Assembly: GCA_947372405.1 (NCBI GenBank)
Contig: CANBTO010000103.1
Span: 1 to 11,655, forward strand
Length of the DNA stretch: 11,655 nucleotides
Reading direction: 5' to 3'
Source of the DNA: Verrucomicrobiaceae bacterium
GTDB lineage: Bacteria > Verrucomicrobiota > Verrucomicrobiae > Verrucomicrobiales > Akkermansiaceae
The position numbers and the translations under genes were made by a program. The notes beneath the pieces were generated by a model. The model was given only the letters and a program-made list of their open reading frames with translations, was not told where the DNA came from and did not search any database. Positions 5,747 through 11,655 of the stretch are shown in pieces. Position 1 is the stretch's first letter. Each line of letters starts with the position of its first letter.

Positions 5747-6661
5747 ATGCGCTGTTTTTACTCGGAGAAACTGGAGCTTGAGCTGCCATCGGGCCATCCG
5801 TTCCCGATGGAGAAGTTCCGCGTCTCCAAGGACATGCTGCTCGATGGCGGCATCCTCCGGCCCGAGGAGATCATCGAGGTGAAAACCGCGGACAACCACC
5901 TTCTCCAGCGCGTCCATGAGCCCGACTATATCCGGAAAATCGAATCCGGTCTGCTCGGGCGCAAGGAGCAGATCCTGTTAGGCCTGCCCGCCTCGCCGCG
6001 GCTCTTCACCCGCAGCGCCACAGAGGTGGAGGCCACCCGGCTCGCCTGCCATGCCGCGCTCGTCGAGGGCGTCGGCGTCTGCCTCGCCGGCGGCACCCAC
6101 CACGCCTTCCGCGAACATGGCGAGGGCTACTGCGTGTTCAACGACGTCGCCATCGCCATCCGCGATCTTCAGGACAAGCAGCCGAACATCAAGATCATGG
6201 TCGTGGACACCGACGCCCACCAGGGCAACGGCACCGCCTCGCTGTTAGCAGGTGATCCCCGGGTCTTCACCTACTCCATCCACGTCGGCCGCAACTACCC
6301 GACCAGGAAAGTCGTAGGTACGCTCGATATCGAGACCGTCCGTTACGTCGAGGGGGACATGTATCTCCACCAGCTTTTCAACAGCCTCGCCGGCGCGCTC
6401 GACGCCTTCGCGCCGGACCTCGTCATCTGGATCTCCGGCGCGGACAACCACCGCAACGACCGTTTCGGCCAGATGCATCTTTCGTTGAAGGAGATCCAGC
6501 GCCGTGACGAAGTCCTGTTAGGCGCCTTCATCCGCAACCGTATCCCGGTGGCCGTGCTCTACGGCGGCGGCTACAACCGCGAACCCCAGTTCACCGCCAA
6601 GCTCCACCGCAACACCATCGCCACAGCGAAGAAGCTCGCGGCGGAATACCGCGGGCTGTGA
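5747..6661 (+). CDS. Histone deacetylase family protein, class IV-like Zn hydrolase
   Basis: A 304-residue arginase/deacetylase-fold enzyme that should remove acyl groups from acyl-lysine or acylated polyamine-like substrates. Visible: AGGTHHAF with the active-site pair H118/H119; GYCVFND; VVDTDAHQGNGTA with D156 and H158 as zinc ligands; SGADNHRNDRFG with D233 as third ligand; and LYGGGYN with the catalytic Tyr276. The DxDxHQGNG form (Gln rather than His after the ligand) is the variant found in HDAC11-type class IV enzymes and many bacterial homologues. All catalytic residues are intact. No signal peptide is present, so it is cytosolic. The start is ATG 5747; an upstream in-frame TTG at 5732 adds five residues. 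It follows the NUDIX gene and converges with the 6700-8250 gene across a 38-base gap without a clear terminator. Its three TTA codons all lie inside CTGTTAG elements. Confidence 0.92.
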   Translation: MRCFYSEKLELELPSGHPFPMEKFRVSKDMLLDGGILRPEEIIEVKTADNHLLQRVHEPDYIRKIESGLLGRKEQILLGLPASPRLFTRSATEVEATRLACHAALVEGVGVCLAGGTHHAFREHGEGYCVFNDVAIAIRDLQDKQPNIKIMVVDTDAHQGNGTASLLAGDPRVFTYSIHVGRNYPTRKVVGTLDIETVRYVEGDMYLHQLFNSLAGALDAFAPDLVIWISGADNHRNDRFGQMHLSLKEIQRRDEVLLGAFIRNRIPVAVLYGGGYNREPQFTAKLHRNTIATAKKLAAEYRGL

Positions 6662-6699
6662 GATGACAAAGATGCCGGGTGGCGCCGCCGGATTCTGCT

Positions 6700-8250
6700 T
6701 TATTGGCCGGACTCTTCCTTGGATGGTTCCGGCTTTTTTGTTCCTGTAATCGGACGATCCGCAGGTTTTTCCATCTGCGGAGATGGCGCGGGATCTGCTG
6801 TTTTCGGAACTTCCGGAGGCGGGATGAGCAGCGTGGGTCTTCCCGGCATTGATGACTCCCGTGAGGGATAAGGGAATCGTCCGCGGAGATACGGATCCAT
6901 GCCATCCAGCTGGCCGGATGGTGGAGTATCAAGGAACGATTTCATCCCTTCCTCGTATTCCGCAGCGTGGGATTGTTTGAGTGCGCCGAGTCGCGCCCCA
7001 ATGAGTTTCGCTGGTACCAAGGTGCTGCCGCTCTTGAGGGCTCTTTGGTAGGATGACACGGCCAGGGAGACCTGACCTGCGGTTTCCTGGTTTTCCCCCG
7101 CCAGGTAATCTTTCAAGCCGGCGCTGTCCGCGGTGGATGATGAACCTGAATGTTTCAAGCTGTTGGCGGTCTCCACCGCCCTGAGCGCGGTGGCGGCGTC
7201 TCCACGGTCACGGGCCTCCGCGGCCAACCGATCCAGAAACGGCAACACGCCTTCGCCTGTCCGGGCAGCCGATTTTTCCGGAGCTCCTATGTAACGAGGG
7301 AGCAAACGAAGAAGCAGATCCGCCCTGAGGCTGGCGATCACTGACTCACTTACCAATGAACCATAGTCGTTGTAACTCGATGTCAGTTCCAATTCCACCG
7401 GCAGTCCGTTTTGGGAGTTCCGGTATGATTTTTCCAGCGAGGATAATATGCGCGATGCCGCGTCCAGTTCGTTGCTCGAGGAATAACCGCTACGGATGGT
7501 TCTGAGACGGCGCAAGTCAGCGATTGCCGGGGCAATGTCGTCCAGTTGCTTGATCTTTGCCAGGATCTCCGCAATGCCGGAACCGCCGCCCTCCTGTTCC
7601 TGTATTTTCGCAAGTATCACCGATCTGGGAACAAATGAGGATGTGCTGTTAGAAGTGATGTTTCTCAAGAACTGAACGGCAGCAGGTGAATTGCCATTCA
7701 CCACCGCCTGGAGATAATCCTGCCAGTTGGAGACGATCTGTTTGGCGGCGCGCAGGGACTGGTAAGCCTCCTGCAGTTTTGGCTGTCTGTCAGACGAGCT
7801 GTCCTTGCATGTGGTCTCGATTTTCATCAGCAGGGGATCCAGATCCTGCGGTTTGGTGGCGGCCAGCATCTTCTCACGGGTATCCTTCAGCAAGGCCTCG
7901 CAAGCCGCCACTTCTTCCCCCTGCTTCCGCTGATACTCCCCGTTCAGCACATCACGGAACTTCGCAAGGCTTACGCGGACTCCTTCAGAGCGGTATGTAT
8001 CCGACAGGTTCTGCAGCGCGCTGTCGACGTAAGACATGGATTCCTTCTGCATGGCGGTTTCCAAGGACCGCAGGTTATAGTTCAGTCGTGAGTCACCGCG
8101 GCTGGACGCGCCCGCATTCACTTTCGCCTCATCCTCCGCCTTCATCGAGGCGACAAGTTCATTCTTCGCCGTCTCCACCGCTTCAGGATAGGCAAGTAAA
8201 AGATTAGCAAATGCCAAAAACCCAACAACTGAAATGCTGAATCGATTCAT
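6700..8250 (-). CDS. Secreted helical protein of unknown function with Pro-rich tail
   Basis: I do not recognise this 516-residue protein. The N-terminus MNRFSISVVGFLAFANLLLA is a good Sec signal peptide, with cleavage near YPEA and no lipobox. The mature part is rich in Ala, Ser, Leu, Glu and Lys and looks mostly alpha-helical. A stretch at about 380-460 (ATALRAVETA, AVSSYQRALKSGS) resembles degenerate TPR helices. The last 60 or so residues are Pro/Lys/Glu-rich (PPPEVPKTADPAPSPQMEKP) and probably disordered. It has only one or two cysteines (C119 near EEVAACEALL and one near TTCKDSSS). AAAGG seven bases before the ATG is the nearest thing to a Shine-Dalgarno in the window. Base composition appears lower in GC than the neighbouring deacetylase gene. 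A 105-base gap separates it from prfC upstream. It is probably periplasmic or cell-surface, and possibly lineage-restricted. Confidence 0.85.
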   Translation of the reverse strand: MNRFSISVVGFLAFANLLLAYPEAVETAKNELVASMKAEDEAKVNAGASSRGDSRLNYNLRSLETAMQKESMSYVDSALQNLSDTYRSEGVRVSLAKFRDVLNGEYQRKQGEEVAACEALLKDTREKMLAATKPQDLDPLLMKIETTCKDSSSDRQPKLQEAYQSLRAAKQIVSNWQDYLQAVVNGNSPAAVQFLRNITSNSTSSFVPRSVILAKIQEQEGGGSGIAEILAKIKQLDDIAPAIADLRRLRTIRSGYSSSNELDAASRILSSLEKSYRNSQNGLPVELELTSSYNDYGSLVSESVIASLRADLLLRLLPRYIGAPEKSAARTGEGVLPFLDRLAAEARDRGDAATALRAVETANSLKHSGSSSTADSAGLKDYLAGENQETAGQVSLAVSSYQRALKSGSTLVPAKLIGARLGALKQSHAAEYEEGMKSFLDTPPSGQLDGMDPYLRGRFPYPSRESSMPGRPTLLIPPPEVPKTADPAPSPQMEKPADRPITGTKKPEPSKEESGQ

Positions 8251-8315
8251 GTCAGGACCTTTGACAAAACCGCCGCCGGTATGACAGCAGTAAATGATGA
8301 AAGCGCGTAATTTAT

Positions 8316-8328
8316 CTGGTCCGGACAG
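8316..8328. promoter_or_regulatory. GTCCGGAC palindrome upstream of the secreted-protein gene
   Basis: An 8-bp perfect palindrome GTCCGGAC (8319-8326) lies in the 105-base gap between the prfC stop and the secreted-protein start, immediately beside a - strand GATAAATTA that could serve as a -10 (TAAATT, four of six). No matching -35 is evident. This gap is the only place a dedicated promoter for the 6700-8250 gene could lie outside prfC. Confidence 0.3.
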
Positions 8329-8355
8329 GCGAACGGCAAAGTAGATGATATCCGT

Positions 8356-9999
8356 TCACCCCACCACCGGTGGCGGGAAGGGCTGGTCGGAAACGATCCA
8401 ATCCTCGTTCTTGTCGGCGAAGGTTTTGAGCGCCCATTCGCTGGGCAGCAGCACGACGAGCCAGCCATTGGAATCGCGGGCGAGCGACGCGCCTAACGAA
8501 AGAGAAGGCCGGGCCTCGGGCGCGAGCGGATCGCCATCCTTCGGCTTGAGCCAGCGGGCGATGTTCCAGCTTGCCTGCTCGATGCGGGTTTCCGCGGCGT
8601 ATTCGCCTTCTAGGCGGTATTGGAGCACCTCGAACTGCAGCGGGCCAACCGCGCCTAACAACGGAACCTGAGTGGTCCCTGCGTCGAGCAGCTTGAACTC
8701 GCTGGCCACGCCTTCCTTGAGAAGTTGTTCGAGGCCGTCCCGGAAGCGCTTGTATTTCGCGGTGCTCTTGTTGTGAAGGAATGAGAAACATTCCGGCGCG
8801 AAACGCGGGATTTCATGGAAGGTCACGCCGGGTTTCGAGGCGAGCGTGTCGCCGATCAGAAGATCGTAGTTTCCAACCAAGCCCACGACGTCGCCGGCGT
8901 AAGCGGCGTCCACCGTTTCCCGCTCGCGGGCGAAGAGGCGTTGCGAGTTTCCAAGTCGCATGCGCTCGCCGCTGCGGGTGTTGAGCACATTCATGTCGCG
9001 CTCGAACTTGCCGGAAACGATGCGCACGAAGGCCACGCGGTCGCGGTGCTTCGGGTTCATGTTTGCCTGGATCTTGAAGACGAAGGCGGAGAACTCCTCG
9101 GACGCGGGATCGATCTTGAAGTCGCCGCTGTCGCGCGGCAGCGGCGATGGAGCGAGTTCGAGGAAACGGTCCAACAAAAGCTGAACGCCGAAGTTGTTGG
9201 CCGCGCTGCCGAAGAAGACGGGCGTGAGCTCGCCGGCAAGCACCTTCGTTACGTCGAAGTCCGCGCCCGCTCCTTCCAGCAACTCAAGCTCGTCGCAGAC
9301 CTGCTTGTAGGTGCCTTCCTCGACCGCCTCGCGCACGCTGTCGTCCTCGATGCCGGTGACGGCCACCGGCGCGCGGTAGGCGCCATGCACCGTGCGCTGG
9401 AACAGGTGCACCTGCTTGTGCTCGCGGTCATAGACGCCCTTGAAGCGCGGGCCGTCGCCGAGCGGCCAGTTGACGGGAAACGCGTGGATGCCGAGCACGT
9501 TTTCCAGTTCGTCGAGCAGATCGAGCGATGGGCGCGCCGGGCGGTCCATCTTGTTCATGAAGGTGAAGATCGGCACGCCGCGGCGGCGGCAGACCTCGAA
9601 GAGTTTCCTGGTCTGGCTTTCTATGCCCTTGCCGGCGTCCACCACCATCACGGCGGCGTCCACGGCTGTTAGAACGCGGTAGGTGTCTTCGGAGAAATCC
9701 TTGTGGCCCGGGGTGTCCAGGATGTTGACCACGCAGTCCTTGTATTCAAACTGGAGGACGGTGGAACTCACGGAAATGCCGCGCTGTTTCTCCAACTCCA
9801 TCCAGTCCGAGGTGGTGGCGCGCTGGTTTTTGCGCGCGGTTACGCTGCCGGCGAGGTTGAGTGCTCCGCCATAGAGCAGGAACTTCTCGGTGAGCGTGGT
9901 CTTTCCGGCGTCCGGGTGGGAGATGATCGCGAACGAGCGGCGACGCTGCACCTCGCGCTGCAGCGCGGGCGAAGGGATGGCGTAGGGAGAGGCGGACAT
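8356..9999 (-). CDS. prfC: Peptide chain release factor 3 (RF3)
   Basis: RF3 is the translational GTPase that ejects RF1/RF2 from the ribosome after peptide release. The protein is 547 residues against about 529 in E. coli. GTPase motifs: G1 SHPDAGKTT (27-35), the RF3-type GSVTARKNQRATTSDWM segment, G2 RGISVSST (73-80), G3 DTPGH (95-99) and G4 NKMD (149-152). The translation-factor domain 2 and RF3 C-terminal domain follow, ending in ALKTFADKNEDWIVSDQPFPP. TTSDWMELEKQRGIS distinguishes RF3 from EF-G. The start is ATG 9999 (MSASPYAIPSP, soon followed by REVQRRRSFAIISHP as in the family); an in-frame GTG at 10032 would add eleven residues of no family character. No Shine-Dalgarno is seen. A strong hairpin lies 58-98 bases upstream, within the possible 5' leader. 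Confidence 0.97.
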   Translation of the reverse strand: MSASPYAIPSPALQREVQRRRSFAIISHPDAGKTTLTEKFLLYGGALNLAGSVTARKNQRATTSDWMELEKQRGISVSSTVLQFEYKDCVVNILDTPGHKDFSEDTYRVLTAVDAAVMVVDAGKGIESQTRKLFEVCRRRGVPIFTFMNKMDRPARPSLDLLDELENVLGIHAFPVNWPLGDGPRFKGVYDREHKQVHLFQRTVHGAYRAPVAVTGIEDDSVREAVEEGTYKQVCDELELLEGAGADFDVTKVLAGELTPVFFGSAANNFGVQLLLDRFLELAPSPLPRDSGDFKIDPASEEFSAFVFKIQANMNPKHRDRVAFVRIVSGKFERDMNVLNTRSGERMRLGNSQRLFARERETVDAAYAGDVVGLVGNYDLLIGDTLASKPGVTFHEIPRFAPECFSFLHNKSTAKYKRFRDGLEQLLKEGVASEFKLLDAGTTQVPLLGAVGPLQFEVLQYRLEGEYAAETRIEQASWNIARWLKPKDGDPLAPEARPSLSLGASLARDSNGWLVVLLPSEWALKTFADKNEDWIVSDQPFPPPVVG

Positions 10000-10057
10000 G
10001 AAGGCGGCCCGCAGGGCTAAACAGGGCGACACCTTCCATCAAGCACCGAAACGAGAA

Positions 10058-10097
10058 TCGGCGGATGTCGGAGGGGGGAGCCTCCAGCATCCGCCGA
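10058..10097. repeat. Strong imperfect hairpin in the prfC leader region
   Basis: TCGGCGGATG (10058-10067) pairs perfectly with CATCCGCCGA (10088-10097). After one wobble and one mismatch, GGAGG (10070-10074) pairs with CCTCC (10081-10085) around a six-base loop, giving a near-continuous 17-bp stem. Neither strand has a T-tract after it, and no gene ends nearby, so it is not an ordinary terminator. It lies 58 bases upstream of the prfC start. Confidence 0.8.
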
Positions 10098-10144
10098 CCT
10101 GGTGTTTGGGGGGAGTGTGTCCGTGTCCGCGGCATCACGGGGGG
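10073..10144 (+). repeat. Three G6A tracts
   Basis: GGGGGGA occurs at 10073-10079, 10108-10114 and 10139-10145, spaced 35 and 31 bases apart (about three helical turns). The first lies in the loop of the prfC-leader hairpin. On the prfC-sense strand these are TCCCCCC runs. They may be a phased protein-binding site or G-rich structure; the function is unknown. Confidence 0.6.
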
Positions 10145-10185
10145 ATCATGCGCGCGGCGACACCTGATTGCTAACCCATTTCCGG

Positions 10186-10213
10186 CCATACGCCATGCCG
10201 TGATCACGTATGG
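10186..10213. promoter_or_regulatory. Spaced dyad CCATACG-N14-CGTATGG with internal palindrome
   Basis: CCATACG (10186-10192) and CGTATGG (10207-10213) are perfect 7-bp inverted arms 14 bases apart. Overlapping the right arm is the 10-bp palindrome CGTGATCACG (10199-10208). It lies about 90 bases upstream of the sulfatase start, a plausible operator position. The symmetry is seen directly; its regulatory role is inference. Confidence 0.45.
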
Positions 10214-10301
10214 ACGCTTTCAAATTTGCGGAATGAAAGACAATAGGGTGCCTCATGGTAACCGTAGCGGCCAAGGTTATTTGCCATCACGATCTGTTGA
10301 A

Positions 10302-11655
10302 ATGACTCTCAAACCCACCATCTTGTCCGTCTTGTTGCTATCCGCATTCGCATCGGCCACCCCACTGCCCGGGGCAGCTTCAAAGCCCAATATCATCCAC
10401 TTCATCATCGACGAACTCGGTTACTACGAGCTTTCGCACATGGGCCACCCGGACCTCCGCACGCCCAATATCGACCGGCTAGCCGCCGAAGGCACGCGAT
10501 TCACCCAGCTCCTCGCCGGATCGAGCGTCTGTGCGCCGACGCGCTGCGCATTGCTCACTGGAAAACACACGGGACACTCCACCGTTCGCAACAACGGCGG
10601 CTTCGATCCGCTGCTTCCCGGCGAGGAAACCATCGGCACCATCCTCAAGCGGGCAGGTTACGCGACGGGCGGCTTCGGCAAGTGGGGAGTCGGTGGACGA
10701 GGGACATCCGGTGTGCCGGAGAAGCACGGATTCGATGTGTTCTTCGGCTATTACGACCAGGTTCACGCTCACACCTACTTTCCCCGCTACCTCGTCCGCA
10801 ACAGCGAGGAAGTGCCGCTCGAAGGCAACACCGGAAATCCGAGGGAAGGCGAAACCTTCAGCCAGTACCGTATTTTCGAAGAGAGCAAGAAATTCATCCG
10901 CGAGAGCAAGGACCGGCCATTTTTCGCCTACATGGCCTGGACGCCTCCGCATGGCATCTGGGGAATGCCTGAAAACGATCCGTCATTCGGCCTTTATAAG
11001 AACAAACCATGGACGAGGGACGAGAAGATCTACGCGGCAATGGTCAATCTGGTGGACCGCGAGGTTGGTGAAATCCGCGCGCTGTTGGATGAACTCGGCA
11101 TCGCCGACCGCACGCTGATCGTCTTCACCGGAGACAATGGCGGGATGGATTATTTTCACGACAGCGATCATCCGCGCGGATTCTTCGGTCCCAACGTGAA
11201 TCCGAAAACCGGCGTCCAGTTCCGTGGGCAGAAAGGTGATCTTTATGAAGGCGGCCTCCGTGTGGCGGGCATCGCCCACTGGCCCGGTCACATCGCGGCC
11301 GGACGCGTCAGCGATCATCTCGGATACTTCCCCGACTTGCTGCCCACCTATGCCGAACTCGCCGGTGCCACTCCGCCGAAAGACATCGACGGAATCTCGA
11401 TGGTGCCCGAGTGGTTTGGCGAAAAAGCCGCGGGCCGCACACAAGCGCGGCATCCTTACCTATATTGGGAGATCGGCACGCAGACCGCCGTCCGGATGGG
11501 CGATTGGAAAGCCTACCGCAGGACTCCTAACAGCAACTGGGAACTCTACGACCTTTCCACCGACATCGGCGAAACCACGGACCTCTCCGCCAAACACCCC
11601 GATGTGCTCTCGCAAATGAAAAATTTCGCCACCGAAGCGCACCAACCGATGCCCG
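10302..11655 (+). CDS. Exported sulfatase, formylglycine (Cys) type, 3' truncated by window
   Basis: Sulfatase-family (S1, alkaline-phosphatase fold) hydrolase; the first 451 codons are present with no stop before the window ends. The signal peptide is MTLKPTILSVLLLSAFASA. The activation motif is CAPTRCALLTG, where C77 of C-x-P-x-R is the residue oxidised to formylglycine by a maturation enzyme (not in the window). Other catalytic features are D37-E38 at the usual DD calcium-site position (PNIIHFIIDELG), K88, GKWGVGG (K127), TPPHGIW (H217), FTGDNGG with D278/N279, and KGDLYEGGLR (K311). The C-terminal LYDLSTDIGETTDLSAKHP indicates that perhaps only a few tens of residues are missing. The substrate is undetermined, probably a sulfated polysaccharide or organosulfate. 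The start ATG 10302 gives a proper signal peptide; no Shine-Dalgarno is seen. Confidence 0.95.
   Translation, partial: MTLKPTILSVLLLSAFASATPLPGAASKPNIIHFIIDELGYYELSHMGHPDLRTPNIDRLAAEGTRFTQLLAGSSVCAPTRCALLTGKHTGHSTVRNNGGFDPLLPGEETIGTILKRAGYATGGFGKWGVGGRGTSGVPEKHGFDVFFGYYDQVHAHTYFPRYLVRNSEEVPLEGNTGNPREGETFSQYRIFEESKKFIRESKDRPFFAYMAWTPPHGIWGMPENDPSFGLYKNKPWTRDEKIYAAMVNLVDREVGEIRALLDELGIADRTLIVFTGDNGGMDYFHDSDHPRGFFGPNVNPKTGVQFRGQKGDLYEGGLRVAGIAHWPGHIAAGRVSDHLGYFPDLLPTYAELAGATPPKDIDGISMVPEWFGEKAAGRTQARHPYLYWEIGTQTAVRMGDWKAYRRTPNSNWELYDLSTDIGETTDLSAKHPDVLSQMKNFATEAHQPMP

Larger units (their letters stand above)
10000..10301. promoter_or_regulatory. Divergent intergenic region, prfC / sulfatase
   Basis: About 300 bases separate two divergent genes and must carry both promoters. 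No small ORF with coding character and no tRNA is present. The prfC-proximal half holds a long imperfect hairpin and three G6 tracts; the middle holds a spaced dyad and a 10-bp palindrome; the sulfatase-proximal 90 bases are AT-richer (TTTCAAATTTGCGGAATG, GACAATAGGG), where the sulfatase promoter is most likely. I could not assign a hexamer pair with confidence, and neither start has a Shine-Dalgarno. Confidence 0.6.

Noticed and set aside
6662..6699. Possible bidirectional terminator between the deacetylase and the secreted-protein gene
   Set aside because: The GC-rich GGTGGCGCCGCC is self-complementary but leaves no loop in the best pairing and is not followed by a T-run on either strand.
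8364..8373. Palindrome CCACCGGTGG at the prfC 3' end
   Set aside because: It encodes the last residues (PPVVG) of RF3, has no T-tract, and is well explained by coding sequence.
8815..9672. 285-codon open frame antisense to prfC
   Set aside because: It is composed of His/Arg/Val/Glu-rich sequence typical of the reverse complement of a GC-rich gene, has no domain, and lies wholly inside an unambiguous prfC.
10073..10145. Canonical G-quadruplex
   Set aside because: Only three G6 tracts with loops of 25-29 bases; this does not meet the usual four-tract short-loop pattern.

Overview
The window looks like a chromosomal stretch from a GC-rich, Gram-negative-type bacterium. I favour Verrucomicrobiota (Verrucomicrobiaceae/Luteolibacter-like). 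This is an inference from gene content: a stand-alone CoaB rather than a fused CoaBC, an EboD-like sugar-phosphate cyclase, secreted Sel1-repeat and orphan helical proteins, a Cys-type sulfatase, and almost no Shine-Dalgarno sequences. No database search was possible.

Layout. (1) 1-143: the end of an rRNA operon on the + strand, with a 5' truncated 5S rRNA and a 12-bp terminator hairpin capped by GAAA. (2) 208-3891, all on the - strand (transcribed right to left): a secreted Sel1-repeat protein, an intrinsic terminator, coaB (coenzyme A synthesis), an inositol-monophosphatase-family phosphatase, and ispF (MEP isoprenoid pathway). (3) 3952-6661: an EboD-like member of the 3-dehydroquinate synthase superfamily (- strand), divergent from a + strand pair made of an ADP-ribose-pyrophosphatase-like NUDIX hydrolase and a class-IV-like histone-deacetylase-family enzyme. 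(4) 6700-8250 (- strand): a secreted, mostly helical protein of unknown family with a proline-rich tail. (5) 8356-9999 (- strand): prfC, release factor 3. (6) 10000-10301: a structured divergent intergenic region with a strong hairpin, three G6 tracts and two palindromic elements. (7) 10302 to the end: the first 451 codons of an exported formylglycine-dependent sulfatase, running off the window.

Most genes are housekeeping (rRNA, isoprenoid, CoA, translation termination). They are interspersed with lineage-type accessory genes: the cyclase/NUDIX/deacetylase block, two secreted proteins and the sulfatase. I see no CRISPR array, insertion sequence, prophage, tRNA or integrase.

The least ordinary signals are at DNA level. 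An octamer, CTGTTAGG/CCTAACAG (extended GCGCCTAACAG), is scattered through genes in several reading frames. Two neighbouring genes share a CAACCATC-type leader just before their start codons in place of a Shine-Dalgarno. A terminator ends only nine bases before the coaB start. The prfC/sulfatase divergent region is unusually structured. I found no convincing new multi-gene system; the EboD-like/NUDIX/deacetylase block is the nearest candidate.
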